This document shows, piece after piece, positions 51,144 through 59,364 of a stretch of DNA of 64,000 nucleotides. A program made the translations under genes and the position numbers. Source of the stretch: Pseudomonas fluorescens (GTDB lineage Bacteria > Pseudomonadota > Gammaproteobacteria > Pseudomonadales > Pseudomonadaceae); the NCBI RefSeq assembly GCF_902497855.1, contig NZ_CABVHU010000009.1, positions 1-64,000 on the forward strand. Reading direction: 5' to 3'. The notes beneath the pieces are model-generated. The model ran no database searches. It worked only from the letters and a program-made list of their open reading frames with translations, and was not told the origin of the DNA. The stretch's first letter is position 1. Each line of letters begins with the position of its first letter.

Positions 51144-52673
51144 ATGGAAATGATTACCGACCACTTCGATGCCGGCGCGAATCGCCACCCGGATAATGTC
51201 TGCCTGCAAGGCACAGGCTTCAGCCTCACCTACGCCGAGGTCCAGGCCGACTCCCATGCCATCGGCCATGCCTTATCATTGCTGGACTTGAGTTCAACCC
51301 ATGTCGGCGTATTGGCGCCCAACCATCCGCTGAGCTTCGTCGCCATGCTGGGCGCCTTGCGCGCCGGGGCCACCTTCATTCCCCTGAATGCCCGGGATTC
51401 GATCGACAGCCTGATCTGGTTCATGAGTTTCACCCGGGTTTGCGTGCTGGTGGTGCATTCGCAGTACTTCGAGCATGCCGAGCGCATTCGTGCAGGCGTG
51501 CCTACCCTGAAAACCCTGATCGGCCTGGACGAGCCCATGGCCGGCCTGAGCATCGCCAACTGGTGCCGGGAACACGCCAGCCAGCGTTGCAGGGTGCGCC
51601 GGACCCTCGATGACACCGCCCTGATCAAATCCTCAGGCGGCACCACCGGTCGGCCGAAGGCGATCATGCAAAGCCATCGCGCGCTGCTGGCCTGCTACCG
51701 CATCAGCAACCAGTTCATGCCGCCAGCAAAAAAACCGGCGCATCTGGTCGTGGCACCGCTGACCCACGCGGCCGGCGCTACCGCCATGGCGTTGTCGAGT
51801 TTTGGCACGCGCAACGTGATCGCGCCATCCGCCGACCCCGGTGCAGTCCTCGAAACCATCGAACGGGAACGCATCACTCACCTGTTCCTGCCGCCGACCC
51901 TGATCTATCGACTGCTGTCGCATCCGGACGCCCAAACCCGTGATTGCTCGTCACTGGAATACGTGATCTACGGTGCCGCGCCGATGTCCGTGGACAAACT
52001 GCGCGAGGGCATCGCCCTGTGGGGGCCGGTGTTCGTTCAGGCCTACGGCCAGTCCGAAGTGCCAGGGGTGATCACGGTGCTGACCCGCGAAGACCACATG
52101 CGTGATGGTAAGCACCTGGGCTCCGCCGGCCGTCCCACCGGCGCCTGCGAAGTGGCGCTGATGGATGAAGAAGGCAGGCTCGTCGAGCCCGGCGAGCGCG
52201 GCGAAATCGTCGCCCGTGGCGAGCTGGTCGCTCCCGGTTACTACGACAACCCGCAGGCCAATGCCGAGGCACAACGCTTTGGCTGGCATCACACCGGTGA
52301 CATTGGCGTGTTCGACGAAGGGGGTTACCTGTACATCGTCGATCGCACCAAGGACATGATCATCTCCGGTGGCTTCAACATTTACCCGAGCGAGATCGAG
52401 CAGGTGATCTGGGCGCATCCGGCGGTGATGGACTGTGCGGTAGTCGGCATTCCCGATCCGGACTGGGGCGAGAAGGTCATCGCCGTGATCGAACTCAAGG
52501 CAGGCGCCACTGCCACCGCCGAAGAGTTCGTCACCACCTGCCGCGAAAAACTCGGCAGCCTGAAGACGCCCAAACAGGTGCTGTTCTGGCAGAGCCTGCC
52601 ACGCAGCCCGGTGGGCAAGGTGTTGAAGAAAGACGTGCGTGCGCAGCTCATTGCACAGGAGCCTCAAGCATGA
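51144..52673 (+). CDS. acyl-CoA ligase (ANL superfamily), copy 2
   Basis: A 509-residue AMP-forming acyl-CoA synthetase. It shows IKSSGGTTGRPKAI, YGAAPMSVDKL, QAYGQSEVPG, the hinge HHTGDIGVFDEGGYLYIVDRTKDMIISGGFNIYPSEIE, and the C-terminal catalytic Lys in LPRSPVGKVLKKDVRAQL. It is clearly paralogous to the ligase on the left arm but different enough to handle another substrate. It overlaps the thiolase-like gene by 4 bp (ATGA). Two ligases in one cluster suggest that two acids, or a substrate and a cleavage product, are activated. Confidence 0.9.
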   Translation: MEMITDHFDAGANRHPDNVCLQGTGFSLTYAEVQADSHAIGHALSLLDLSSTHVGVLAPNHPLSFVAMLGALRAGATFIPLNARDSIDSLIWFMSFTRVCVLVVHSQYFEHAERIRAGVPTLKTLIGLDEPMAGLSIANWCREHASQRCRVRRTLDDTALIKSSGGTTGRPKAIMQSHRALLACYRISNQFMPPAKKPAHLVVAPLTHAAGATAMALSSFGTRNVIAPSADPGAVLETIERERITHLFLPPTLIYRLLSHPDAQTRDCSSLEYVIYGAAPMSVDKLREGIALWGPVFVQAYGQSEVPGVITVLTREDHMRDGKHLGSAGRPTGACEVALMDEEGRLVEPGERGEIVARGELVAPGYYDNPQANAEAQRFGWHHTGDIGVFDEGGYLYIVDRTKDMIISGGFNIYPSEIEQVIWAHPAVMDCAVVGIPDPDWGEKVIAVIELKAGATATAEEFVTTCREKLGSLKTPKQVLFWQSLPRSPVGKVLKKDVRAQLIAQEPQA

Positions 52674-53842
52674 CGCCCGACACTTCCCGCCTGGCGGGCC
52701 ATTACGCCATTGTCGGCGTGGGCGAGGCCGGCCTCGGCAAGGCCCGTCCGGGTGATACCGCGCTGGCGCTGCAATGCCGGTCGGCCCGCGACGCCTTGCT
52801 CGATGCCGGGCTCACCCTGGCCGATGTCGATGGCGTTTTCGCCCACTGGGACGACCGCGCCAACGCGCTGCTGGTGAGCGAATACCTGGGGATCACGCCG
52901 CGCTACGTCGACAGCACGGTGGTGGGCGGTGGCTCGCCGCTGACCCACTTGATCCACGCCATGGCCGCGATCGACGCCGGTTTGTGCTCGGTGGCGCTGG
53001 TCACCTATGGCAGTACCCAACGCCTGGATCACAGCCGCCACCGTGGCGGCGTGATCACCGACCCGCGCTCGCCGTCGGGCCAGTTCGTCGCGCCCTACGG
53101 CGTGCTCAGCCCGATCAGTTGGTACGCGATGCTCGCGCAGCAGTATTTGCATCGCTATCAGGCAAACGCAGAGGACCTCGGCGAAGTGGCGATCAATGCC
53201 CGGCGCTGGGCGCAACTGCATCCACAAGCCACGCTGCGCAAACCCCTGACCATGGAGGAATATCTGGCTTCACCGCTGATTTCGGACCCCTTGCGCAAGG
53301 CCGATATCTGTCTGGTCAGCGACGGTGCCGGGGCGTTGCTCCTCACCCGGGCCGAACAGGCTCGTACGTTGGCCAGGCCACCCGTGTTCATCCGTGGGTT
53401 CGCCGATACCTACCGGCATCACGTGACACCGTTGGGCTCGACCGACTGGCTCGACCCAGGCGTCATCGCCGGTTGTGCCGAACAAGCCTTGGGCATGTCG
53501 GGAATCGCGCGTAGCGAGTTGAGCATGGTGCAGATCTATGACGCCTTCACCATCAACGTACTGGTTGCACTCGAGGCCATGGGCTTCTGCGCGCCCGGCC
53601 AGGCCGGGGCGTTCCTGCGCAGCGGCATCGCTGCGCCCGGTGGCGCATTACCGGTGAATACCTCGGGCGGCGGGCTGGCCTTCAATCACTCCGGTCAGTT
53701 CGGCATGCAATTGATGATCGAATCCGTGCGCCAGCTGCGTGGCGAATGCGGCGAGCGTCAGGTCGCCAATGCCAGCAGCTGCCTGGTCCAGGCCAGTGGA
53801 CTGCTGATGTCGGCATTCATGTCCATGGTGCTGGCCAACTGA
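52670..53842 (+). CDS. thiolase-like (SCP2/lipid-transfer type) acyltransferase or aldolase
   Basis: A 390-residue thiolase-fold protein of the SCP-x/Ltp branch. The position of the nucleophilic Cys seems to read Gly (STVVGGGSPLTHLIHAMAAIDAG, near residue 85), whereas the His region is kept as GGGLAFNHSGQFGMQ. Loss of the nucleophile argues against simple thiolysis and agrees with Ltp2-type aldolases, which work with DUF35 partners like the gene at 50719. It would then cleave a beta-hydroxyacyl-CoA formed or decorated by the carboxylase. Codon-level similarity was judged by eye. It ends 89 bp before the second MmdA-type gene. Confidence 0.8.
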   Translation: MTPDTSRLAGHYAIVGVGEAGLGKARPGDTALALQCRSARDALLDAGLTLADVDGVFAHWDDRANALLVSEYLGITPRYVDSTVVGGGSPLTHLIHAMAAIDAGLCSVALVTYGSTQRLDHSRHRGGVITDPRSPSGQFVAPYGVLSPISWYAMLAQQYLHRYQANAEDLGEVAINARRWAQLHPQATLRKPLTMEEYLASPLISDPLRKADICLVSDGAGALLLTRAEQARTLARPPVFIRGFADTYRHHVTPLGSTDWLDPGVIAGCAEQALGMSGIARSELSMVQIYDAFTINVLVALEAMGFCAPGQAGAFLRSGIAAPGGALPVNTSGGGLAFNHSGQFGMQLMIESVRQLRGECGERQVANASSCLVQASGLLMSAFMSMVLAN

Positions 53843-53931
53843 CGCATCGTCTGATCACCGCAAGTCCTGCGCAACATTCGTCGCGGCGACATCGTCGGAC
53901 GTGCCGTCATTGTTCCCAATGAGACTTACCC

Positions 53932-55473
53932 ATGACTCACGAACACACATCACCCGAACAAGAACTGCACTCGCGCCGCGCAAGCACCCTGCAAATGGGC
54001 GGCGAAGCCAAGCTCCAGGCGCGGCGCGACGCCGGCGTGCTCAACGCACGGGAACGCCTGGACGGCCTGCTGGATCCGCAGTCGTTCAGCGAGATCGGCA
54101 TGCTCGCCCATTCGTCCCGCGCTGAGGACCGGGACAGCACGCCCGCCGATGGCAAGATCACCGGTTTTGGCCGTATCGACGCGCGCCGGGTGGCCGTCGT
54201 GTCCAACGACATGACGGTCAAAGGCGCCTCTTCCTCGTGGATCAATGCCCGCAAGATCGCTTACATGAAGGAATGTGCTACCCGCAACGGCATGCCGCTG
54301 ATCTTCCTCGGGGAGTCGTCGGGCCAGCGCATGCAGGACGCGATGGGCGCGGCGAGCATGGCCAGTGGCGGTCAGGATGCCCAGCAATACTGCCGGCGCC
54401 GCGAGATCCCCTGGGTCAGCGCGGTGCTCGGCCCTTGCTTCGGCTCGGCGAGCTGGTACTCGTGTCTGGCCGACTTCACGGTGATGCGCAAAGGTGCACT
54501 GCTCGCCGTCTCCAGCCCGAAGGTCACCTCGGTGGCGATCGGCGAGTCTTCAGATACCGAAGAGCTCGGTGGCTGGCGCATGCACGCTGAAATCACCGGG
54601 CTGGCCGACATGGTGGTCAACAATGACCAGGAAGCCTTGGCCGCCATCCGCCGCTTTCTCAGTTACCTGCCCTCTCACTCGAACGAGACACCAGCCGTAC
54701 GGCCCTGCGATCCCGAAGACCGGCCGGATTCGTCGGGACCCGAAAGCATCGTCCCGGCCGAGCGCAGCAAGACCTACGACATGCGCAAGCTGCTCGCCAC
54801 GCTGGTCGATCGCGACAGTCTGTTCCCGCTCAAGGACCGCTTCGGCCGCTCGGTGGTCACCGCCCTCGCCCGTCTTGAGGGGGCCAGCATCGGCATCGTC
54901 GCGTCCAACCCGCAATTCAAGGGCGGCGCCCTGGATGCCGATGCCTGCCGCAAGGCCACCGGCTTCATCGCCCTGTGTGACTCGTTCAATATCCCGCTGG
55001 TATTTCTCGTCGATACGCCCGGTTTCCTAGTGGGCATCGAAGGCGAGAAACGCAGCGCGCCGGCGCACATCATGAACATGATTCACGCAGTACAACTCTG
55101 TTCAGTGCCGAAGCTATCGGTGATCGTACGCAAGAGTTTCGGCCAGGCTTACCTGAACTTCGGCGGAGGCCGCAACAGCGACCAGTCGGCAGCCTGGTGC
55201 ACGGCCGATGTCAGCTTCGTCGACCCCGGCGTTGCGGTCAGCGTCGTGCATGACGTCACACGCGAAGCCGATCCCGAGCGCTATGACCGGCTGCGTGCCG
55301 AGTTCTCGAAAGACACGTCGGCCTTTGCCCTCGCGGGTGCAATGGGTACGCACGAAGTGATCGCACCGCGGGAAACCCGGCGTTTTCTTGTCGAGGCACT
55401 CGTGGCTCAGCGGCGCGCAATCAATAACGGTATTGGGCGGCATGAAATGAGTACGTGGCCAACCTACTTTTAA
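53932..55473 (+). CDS. acyl-CoA carboxylase carboxyltransferase subunit (MmdA-type), copy 2
   Basis: A 513-residue crotonase-fold carboxyltransferase. It has LNARERLDGLLDPQSFSEIGMLAHSS near the N-terminus, the N-lobe core GPCFGSASWYSCLADFTVMRKGALLAVSSP, and the C-lobe IPLVFLVDTPGFLVGIEGEKRSAPAH plus KLSVIVRKSFGQAYLNFGGGR. It is only moderately like copy 1 on the left arm, so the two should have different acyl acceptors. It is the last clear member of the right arm. Both arms seem to draw carboxybiotin from the single biotin carboxylase. Confidence 0.88.
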   Translation: MTHEHTSPEQELHSRRASTLQMGGEAKLQARRDAGVLNARERLDGLLDPQSFSEIGMLAHSSRAEDRDSTPADGKITGFGRIDARRVAVVSNDMTVKGASSSWINARKIAYMKECATRNGMPLIFLGESSGQRMQDAMGAASMASGGQDAQQYCRRREIPWVSAVLGPCFGSASWYSCLADFTVMRKGALLAVSSPKVTSVAIGESSDTEELGGWRMHAEITGLADMVVNNDQEALAAIRRFLSYLPSHSNETPAVRPCDPEDRPDSSGPESIVPAERSKTYDMRKLLATLVDRDSLFPLKDRFGRSVVTALARLEGASIGIVASNPQFKGGALDADACRKATGFIALCDSFNIPLVFLVDTPGFLVGIEGEKRSAPAHIMNMIHAVQLCSVPKLSVIVRKSFGQAYLNFGGGRNSDQSAAWCTADVSFVDPGVAVSVVHDVTREADPERYDRLRAEFSKDTSAFALAGAMGTHEVIAPRETRRFLVEALVAQRRAINNGIGRHEMSTWPTYF

Positions 55474-55634
55474 CCGGCGACCAGCTTGTTTTTAATCACT
55501 GATAGGTGGCGAATTTCGGCCGCCAAAACGAGGCGCCTCTGGCTCTGGCTCGTGGTCGATGTAGAATCAACCGCGTATCAACCTGCTCGAAGGCGCAAGA
55601 CCGCCACCTCATCCCACCTCAACAAGAGATCCCC

Positions 55635-56015
55635 ATGGCAAACCACGACATCACCTTCGTACCCGATCCCGACGCGGAATCCATCTCCTCCGACGTCGCC
55701 GGTTTCGGCGGCCTCCTGGTCTCCACCCAGATCCCTACCCGTGTTGATGGCAGCCTGGAACTCGGCGGCATCGTCGAGCAAAGCGAGTGCACTTTGCAGG
55801 CACTGAAGATCGCGCTGGAGCGCGCCGGCAGTTCCATGGACCGGGTCCTGCACCTGACCATCTACTTCACCGACATGGCCGACCGCGCGGCCTTCAACGA
55901 GGTCTACCAGCGCTTCTTCGCCAAGCCCTGGCCGGTGCGCGCCGCCGTGGGCGTGGCCTCACTGGCAGTGGAAGGCATGCGTGTGGAAGTCACCGCAATG
56001 GCCGCCAAGGGCTGA
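55635..56015 (+). CDS. RidA/YjgF-family enamine/imine deaminase
   Basis: A 126-residue RidA-family protein, which as a trimer hydrolyses reactive enamines or imines, or is adapted to pathway-specific substrates. Visible features are FGGLLVSTQIPTRVDGSLELGGIVEQSECTLQALKIALERAGSSMDRVLHLTIYFTDM and the C-terminal active-site region AAVGVASLAVEGMRVEVTAMA; the usual Arg before the VGV/LP segment is seen as VRAAVGV, and the Glu in VEGMRVEVTA. The ATG at 55635 follows AAGAGATCCCC. It is 161 bp after the carboxyltransferase gene and may or may not belong to that operon. Confidence 0.85.
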   Translation: MANHDITFVPDPDAESISSDVAGFGGLLVSTQIPTRVDGSLELGGIVEQSECTLQALKIALERAGSSMDRVLHLTIYFTDMADRAAFNEVYQRFFAKPWPVRAAVGVASLAVEGMRVEVTAMAAKG

Positions 56016-56056
56016 GCCCGCCAGCGCGCGCGGAAAACCTCCGACGGTGTACGGAC

Positions 56057-56084
56057 GGTGGCCGGGGATTTTACCCGGGCCACC
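56057..56084. terminator. strong GC hairpin after RidA
   Basis: GGTGGCC-G-GGG pairs with CCC-G-GGCCACC around a short AT loop. It is 41 bp after the RidA stop. There is no T-run, so it may be a transcript-stabilising or rho-independent-like end only. Confidence 0.45.
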
Positions 56085-56275
56085 GCCATCGCAGCGGCCG
56101 TCAGTACGACCGGCTGCGGGCAGCCAAGGATGGATTGAGAAAATACAGGCTTTGCCAAAAGCCCCTACAACTGGCCGTGTAGCTTTCTGCGTTACATGTA
56201 GACATCTGCTATACAAACTGGCTATGCTCTGGTTGTGGGCACTTACAGGCGCCCCAGAAAAACAGGACCAAAACC

Positions 56276-56581
56276 ATGACCACTCTATTGCCTGCAGAAT
56301 CTGCTGCAAAAGACAGATCCAAACCCGTTCCAATCAACATGCGGGTCGACTTCAGGAAACGAGACTTGATCGATGTGGCCGCAGCCATTTCGGGAAGCGA
56401 CCGGACCAGCTTTATCCTGGATGCTGCTTGTAAAAAAGCTGAGGAAGTCATTCTGGATCAACGCCTGTTCGTCCTTGCCAACCATGAGTTTGATGCCTTT
56501 GAACAAGCGTTGGAGTCAAACCCGTTAAGGAGTAACGAATGTCTGCACCGCCTGCTGGAAAGGCCACCTCGCTGGAGCTGA
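56276..56581 (+). CDS. DUF1778 ribbon-helix-helix antitoxin (TacA-like)
   Basis: A 101-residue DUF1778 antitoxin. The N-terminal RHH DNA-binding part is PVPINMRVDFRKRDLIDVAAAISGSDRTSFILDAACKKAEEVI, and the C-terminal tail (ESNPLRSNECLHRLLERPPRWS) is the part that wraps the toxin in TacA proteins. AGGA precedes the ATG. The toxin gene starts inside its 3' end (43-bp overlap), the usual TacAT layout. The complex probably represses its own promoter in the lower-GC stretch at 56170-56270. Confidence 0.88.
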   Translation: MTTLLPAESAAKDRSKPVPINMRVDFRKRDLIDVAAAISGSDRTSFILDAACKKAEEVILDQRLFVLANHEFDAFEQALESNPLRSNECLHRLLERPPRWS

Positions 56582-57057
56582 CTGCGCCGGAAAAACTGAA
56601 GGACATTCACGATCTGAGCGCCTTCGATTGTGGCGACGACTCGATCAACGAATACTTGGCAAAAAAGGCTTCCAAAGCCCAGGACTCCAGATTTGCCACA
56701 GTGTTCGTCACCTGCCTGAAGGGCAGCAAAACCGTCGTTGGTTATTACACGTTGTCGAGCGGCATGATCATTCGCGCCAACGTGGTACCCAAGAAGGCGC
56801 AACGCAATTCACCCGACCAGCACCCGATTACGATTTTGGGGCGAATGGGAGTATGCAAGTCCGCTCAAGGCACCGGGCTTTCGATCGATCTGCTCAGAGA
56901 TGCCATTATTCGTGCGATCGCAGCATCCAGCGAAGTCGGATCAACCGCCCTCGTAGTTCACCCTCTGAATGAAAGACTGGTGACGCTTTATGGAAAAGCC
57001 GGGTTCATCCGCAGCCCACAACTTTCCCCAATTACGATGATGCTTCCCCTCTCCTGA
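56539..57057 (+). CDS. GNAT-fold acetyltransferase toxin (TacT-like)
   Basis: A 172-residue GNAT protein of the type that acetylates the amino group of charged aminoacyl-tRNAs and stops translation. It has the N-terminal FDCGDDSINEYLAKKASKAQDSRFATVFV segment typical of TacT toxins, the acetyl-CoA binding region ILGRMGVCKSAQGTGLSIDLLRDAI, and a conserved Tyr near the C-terminus in LYGKAGF. AAGGAG lies seven bases before the ATG. The DUF1778 antitoxin just upstream supports toxin identity; no activity is shown here. Confidence 0.88.
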   Translation: MSAPPAGKATSLELTAPEKLKDIHDLSAFDCGDDSINEYLAKKASKAQDSRFATVFVTCLKGSKTVVGYYTLSSGMIIRANVVPKKAQRNSPDQHPITILGRMGVCKSAQGTGLSIDLLRDAIIRAIAASSEVGSTALVVHPLNERLVTLYGKAGFIRSPQLSPITMMLPLS

Positions 57058-57137
57058 TTGATTAAGTACGGCCTCTTTCCGGCTTCGGCGATTGCCATGT
57101 GAAAGGGGAGCAAGACGGAGTCGACAGCACAAAAGAT

Positions 57138-57164
57138 CAAGCCCCGAAAAAATTCCGGGGCTTG
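57138..57164 (-). terminator. terminator hairpin after the KGG-repeat gene
   Basis: CAAGCCCCG and CGGGGCTTG form a 9-bp stem. On the - strand TCTTTT follows soon after. It lies between the convergent toxin and KGG-repeat genes and may serve both. Confidence 0.65.
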
Positions 57165-57182
57165 AGTTGCCACACTCCGGGA

Positions 57183-57614
57183 TCAGGACTTGCGTCCGCC
57201 ACCGGGGTTTTGATCACCGCCTTTACGGCCGGCCTCGTTGGGTCTGTCCATGTCCATGTCATCGGTTAAGTTGCCGCTGCGGCCGCTACCTTGGCCACCG
57301 CCGGTCATCTTATCAGCGTCCGAATGCCGTCCGCCCGACGCCTGGCCACCCTTTTGGCCAGTTTGTGAGGCTTTTTCCTTGTCATCGGCCATGTTGTCAC
57401 CGCGGCCGCTGCCCTGTCCGCCGCCAGTGGAGCGATTTGGATCACTCGACTGCCCGCCCGAAGCCTGGCCACCTTTTTGGCCTGCTTCGGCAGCACGTTG
57501 TGGATCGTTGGCAAAATTGCCACCTGATGCCTCTCCGCCTTTCTTGCCGGCTTGCGAGGCCTTGTCCCGGTCGTTGCCAAAGTTTCCGGGATTGTTGTTT
57601 CCGGTATTGGCCAT
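57183..57614 (-). CDS. KGG-repeat general stress protein
   Basis: A 143-residue hydrophilic, glycine-rich protein with repeated KGG units (stress-induced acidophilic repeat motif): AGKKGGEASGGN, AGQKGGQASGGQ, TGQKGGQASGGR and AGRKGGDQNPGG, separated by the spacer pattern TGGGQGSGR. The low complexity and lack of hydrophobic segments fit an intrinsically disordered desiccation or osmotic stress protein such as the E. coli GsiB/YciG group. It stands alone on the - strand with its own terminator. The exact role of the family is not settled. Confidence 0.85.
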   Translation of the reverse strand: MANTGNNNPGNFGNDRDKASQAGKKGGEASGGNFANDPQRAAEAGQKGGQASGGQSSDPNRSTGGGQGSGRGDNMADDKEKASQTGQKGGQASGGRHSDADKMTGGGQGSGRSGNLTDDMDMDRPNEAGRKGGDQNPGGGRKS

Positions 57615-57880
57615 TTCTGTTTACCTCTGATTGTCAGTGACGAGCGCATTGCTCGTATACTTCCGAGGGCCTGGAAATTCGAAAGTTTGAATGCAAATGC
57701 ACTTCTCGCGACGAGCGGAACCAGGCGCTTGGTTCCAAATAAAAGCGGGCGAATCGACTGGCGGCAACGTAGCTGAAGATCATCCTGGTGGCTGGATTTT
57801 TCTCAGAATCGGTCAATCCTTTTTCTAAGGGTAAAAAGGACCGAAATTCCTGCCACTGAAGCTAATCAGGAGGCAAGCCG

Positions 57881-58438
57881 ATGACCGAACACATCATCCA
57901 TTTCCACTGCCAGATCGATCAGGGAACGACCGAACGCTTCAGGGACTGTTGCCTCGAAGCCATCGACCAGGGCGCGACCTCGCTGTTGCTGAATCTGTCT
58001 ACCTGCGGTGGAAGCACCAATTTCGGCTTCACGCTCTACACCTTCCTCAAGTCGTTGCCCGTGCCGCTGTGCGCAATCAACGCCGGCAACATAGAATCGA
58101 TGGGCATCATCATGTTCCTGGCGGCGAATCGCCGTATCACCTCGCCCCACTCGCGCTTCCTGATACACCCGATGAACTGGTACTTCAGCCAGAAATCGGT
58201 TGACCATCAACGCCTGCGCGAATACCTGTCGAGCCTCGACAACGACCTTGCCCGCTATGTGCAGATCTATGCCCTCGAAACCGCCGAGGCGACCACCAAA
58301 CTCGATATTTTTCATTGCCTTTCAGCGGAAGAGAAAGTCATCGCCGCACACGAATCCCTGGCCTACGGCATCGCGCACGAGATGAAACAGATGGTTTTTG
58401 CCGATGATGTCAAACACTGGAAAGTCAGTGGTGGATGA
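57881..58438 (+). CDS. ClpP-like serine protease-family protein
   Basis: A 185-residue protein of the ClpP/crotonase-like fold. The catalytic-type Ser73 lies in NIESMGIIMFL (ClpP has AASMGA) and His96 in RFLIHPMNW (ClpP has MIHQP). The family's Asp position looks like Lys in TTKLDIFHCLSAEE, with an Asp two residues away, so the triad may be altered. AGGAGG precedes the ATG. There is no Clp ATPase gene nearby, and the housekeeping ClpP would be elsewhere, so this is an accessory or degenerate ClpP. Its substrate is unknown. Confidence 0.8.
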   Translation: MTEHIIHFHCQIDQGTTERFRDCCLEAIDQGATSLLLNLSTCGGSTNFGFTLYTFLKSLPVPLCAINAGNIESMGIIMFLAANRRITSPHSRFLIHPMNWYFSQKSVDHQRLREYLSSLDNDLARYVQIYALETAEATTKLDIFHCLSAEEKVIAAHESLAYGIAHEMKQMVFADDVKHWKVSGG

Positions 58439-58586
58439 AAGCGGCACATTGGCCAAAATCAGCTAAAGTGAAAAGTCTGAAATCGTTTTATGTGATCCAA
58501 ATCAACCAGTAATCAGGACTGAGCAATCCTTTTGAATTTTTTTTGACGCGGCCACTCTTTTGTCTATGAGCAAATGGAGGGGCCTC

Positions 58587-58841
58587 ATGAATACCTGTCT
58601 TTACGTCATTGAGTACAAGCTTCACGGGGAGCCGAAGTCTTTCATCATCCGGGCAAAAATGATGCGCAACGCCGATGCATGGCATTGGGCAAGCTGTGAT
58701 GCAGGAATAGCTCCCATACCTAAACCAGGCAGACCGCCGCTTAAAATCATCTCCAAGCCTCAAGCGGAGAAGTATGGAGTGACTGACGTTAAATGGCGCG
58801 AATCCGCAAAATTGGATTGGACAGAGGTTTCAACGTCATGA
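58587..58841 (+). CDS. small uncharacterised protein (84 aa)
   Basis: A short protein beginning MNTCLYVIEYKLHGEPKSF and containing NADAWHWASCDAGIAPIPKPGR. It has no signal peptide or membrane segment. The ATG at 58587 has GGAGG seven bases before it, which decides against the ATG at 58560. It resembles a small conserved protein I associate with Pseudomonas genomes, function unknown. Its stop overlaps the next start (ATGA), so the two are translationally coupled. Confidence 0.7.
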   Translation: MNTCLYVIEYKLHGEPKSFIIRAKMMRNADAWHWASCDAGIAPIPKPGRPPLKIISKPQAEKYGVTDVKWRESAKLDWTEVSTS

Positions 58842-59287
58842 CCCAAAACCCGCAGCAATTCGTGGTCACCGATATCAATGAACAACGCAGGGTGATGCTG
58901 AAAAAAATCGGCAATACCGCTATCCGCACGCATCACCGGGCCAGTTGTCATTGTGGCGCCGTCATTCTGGAGATCCACCTGCCGGACGGTGTTCCCGATC
59001 CACACCGCTGCGACTGCTCGTTCTGTAAACGCAAAGGCGCAGTCGTCGCAGCAGTCGACTGGGCGGACCTGAAGGTGATCAGGGGCAAGACAGCGCTGTC
59101 GAGATACCAATTCGGCAAGCATGTGGCCGAGCATTACTTCTGTAAAAACTGTGGTACCTATACCCACCATCGACGCAGCAACAATCCGGAAGAGTTCGGT
59201 TTCAACATTGGCTGCCTGGAGGGGGTCAATCCCTTCGACCTGAACGATGTCCCGGTCGCGGATGGCGGGGTCTGGAGTTCACTGTGA
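58838..59287 (+). CDS. GFA-family (Gfa/CENP-V) zinc protein
   Basis: A 149-residue protein of the glutathione-dependent formaldehyde-activating (Gfa-like) fold. Zn-binding cysteines are visible as SCHCGAV, RCDCSFCKRKGAVVAAV and YFCKNCGTYTHH, the usual C-x-C and C-x2-C pattern. The ATG at 58838 overlaps the preceding stop, and the open frame upstream overlaps that gene entirely. Most family members, unlike the founding Gfa, have no shown formaldehyde activity, so the substrate is unknown. It is convergent with the DUF3618 operon. Confidence 0.85.
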   Translation: MTQNPQQFVVTDINEQRRVMLKKIGNTAIRTHHRASCHCGAVILEIHLPDGVPDPHRCDCSFCKRKGAVVAAVDWADLKVIRGKTALSRYQFGKHVAEHYFCKNCGTYTHHRRSNNPEEFGFNIGCLEGVNPFDLNDVPVADGGVWSSL

Positions 59288-59327
59288 AGCCCGGGGAATG
59301 CGGTGTTTGCTGATGGCCTGAACTAAA

Positions 59328-59354
59328 ACGGGAGGTCCATTGCAGACCTCCCGT
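59328..59354. terminator. bidirectional terminator
   Basis: ACGGGAGGTC and GACCTCCCGT form a perfect 10-bp stem with a 7-base loop, between the convergent GFA and DUF3618 genes. On the - strand TTTTAGTT follows, so it should end the DUF3618 operon. Confidence 0.8.
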
Positions 59355-59364
59355 CACAGCCTGT

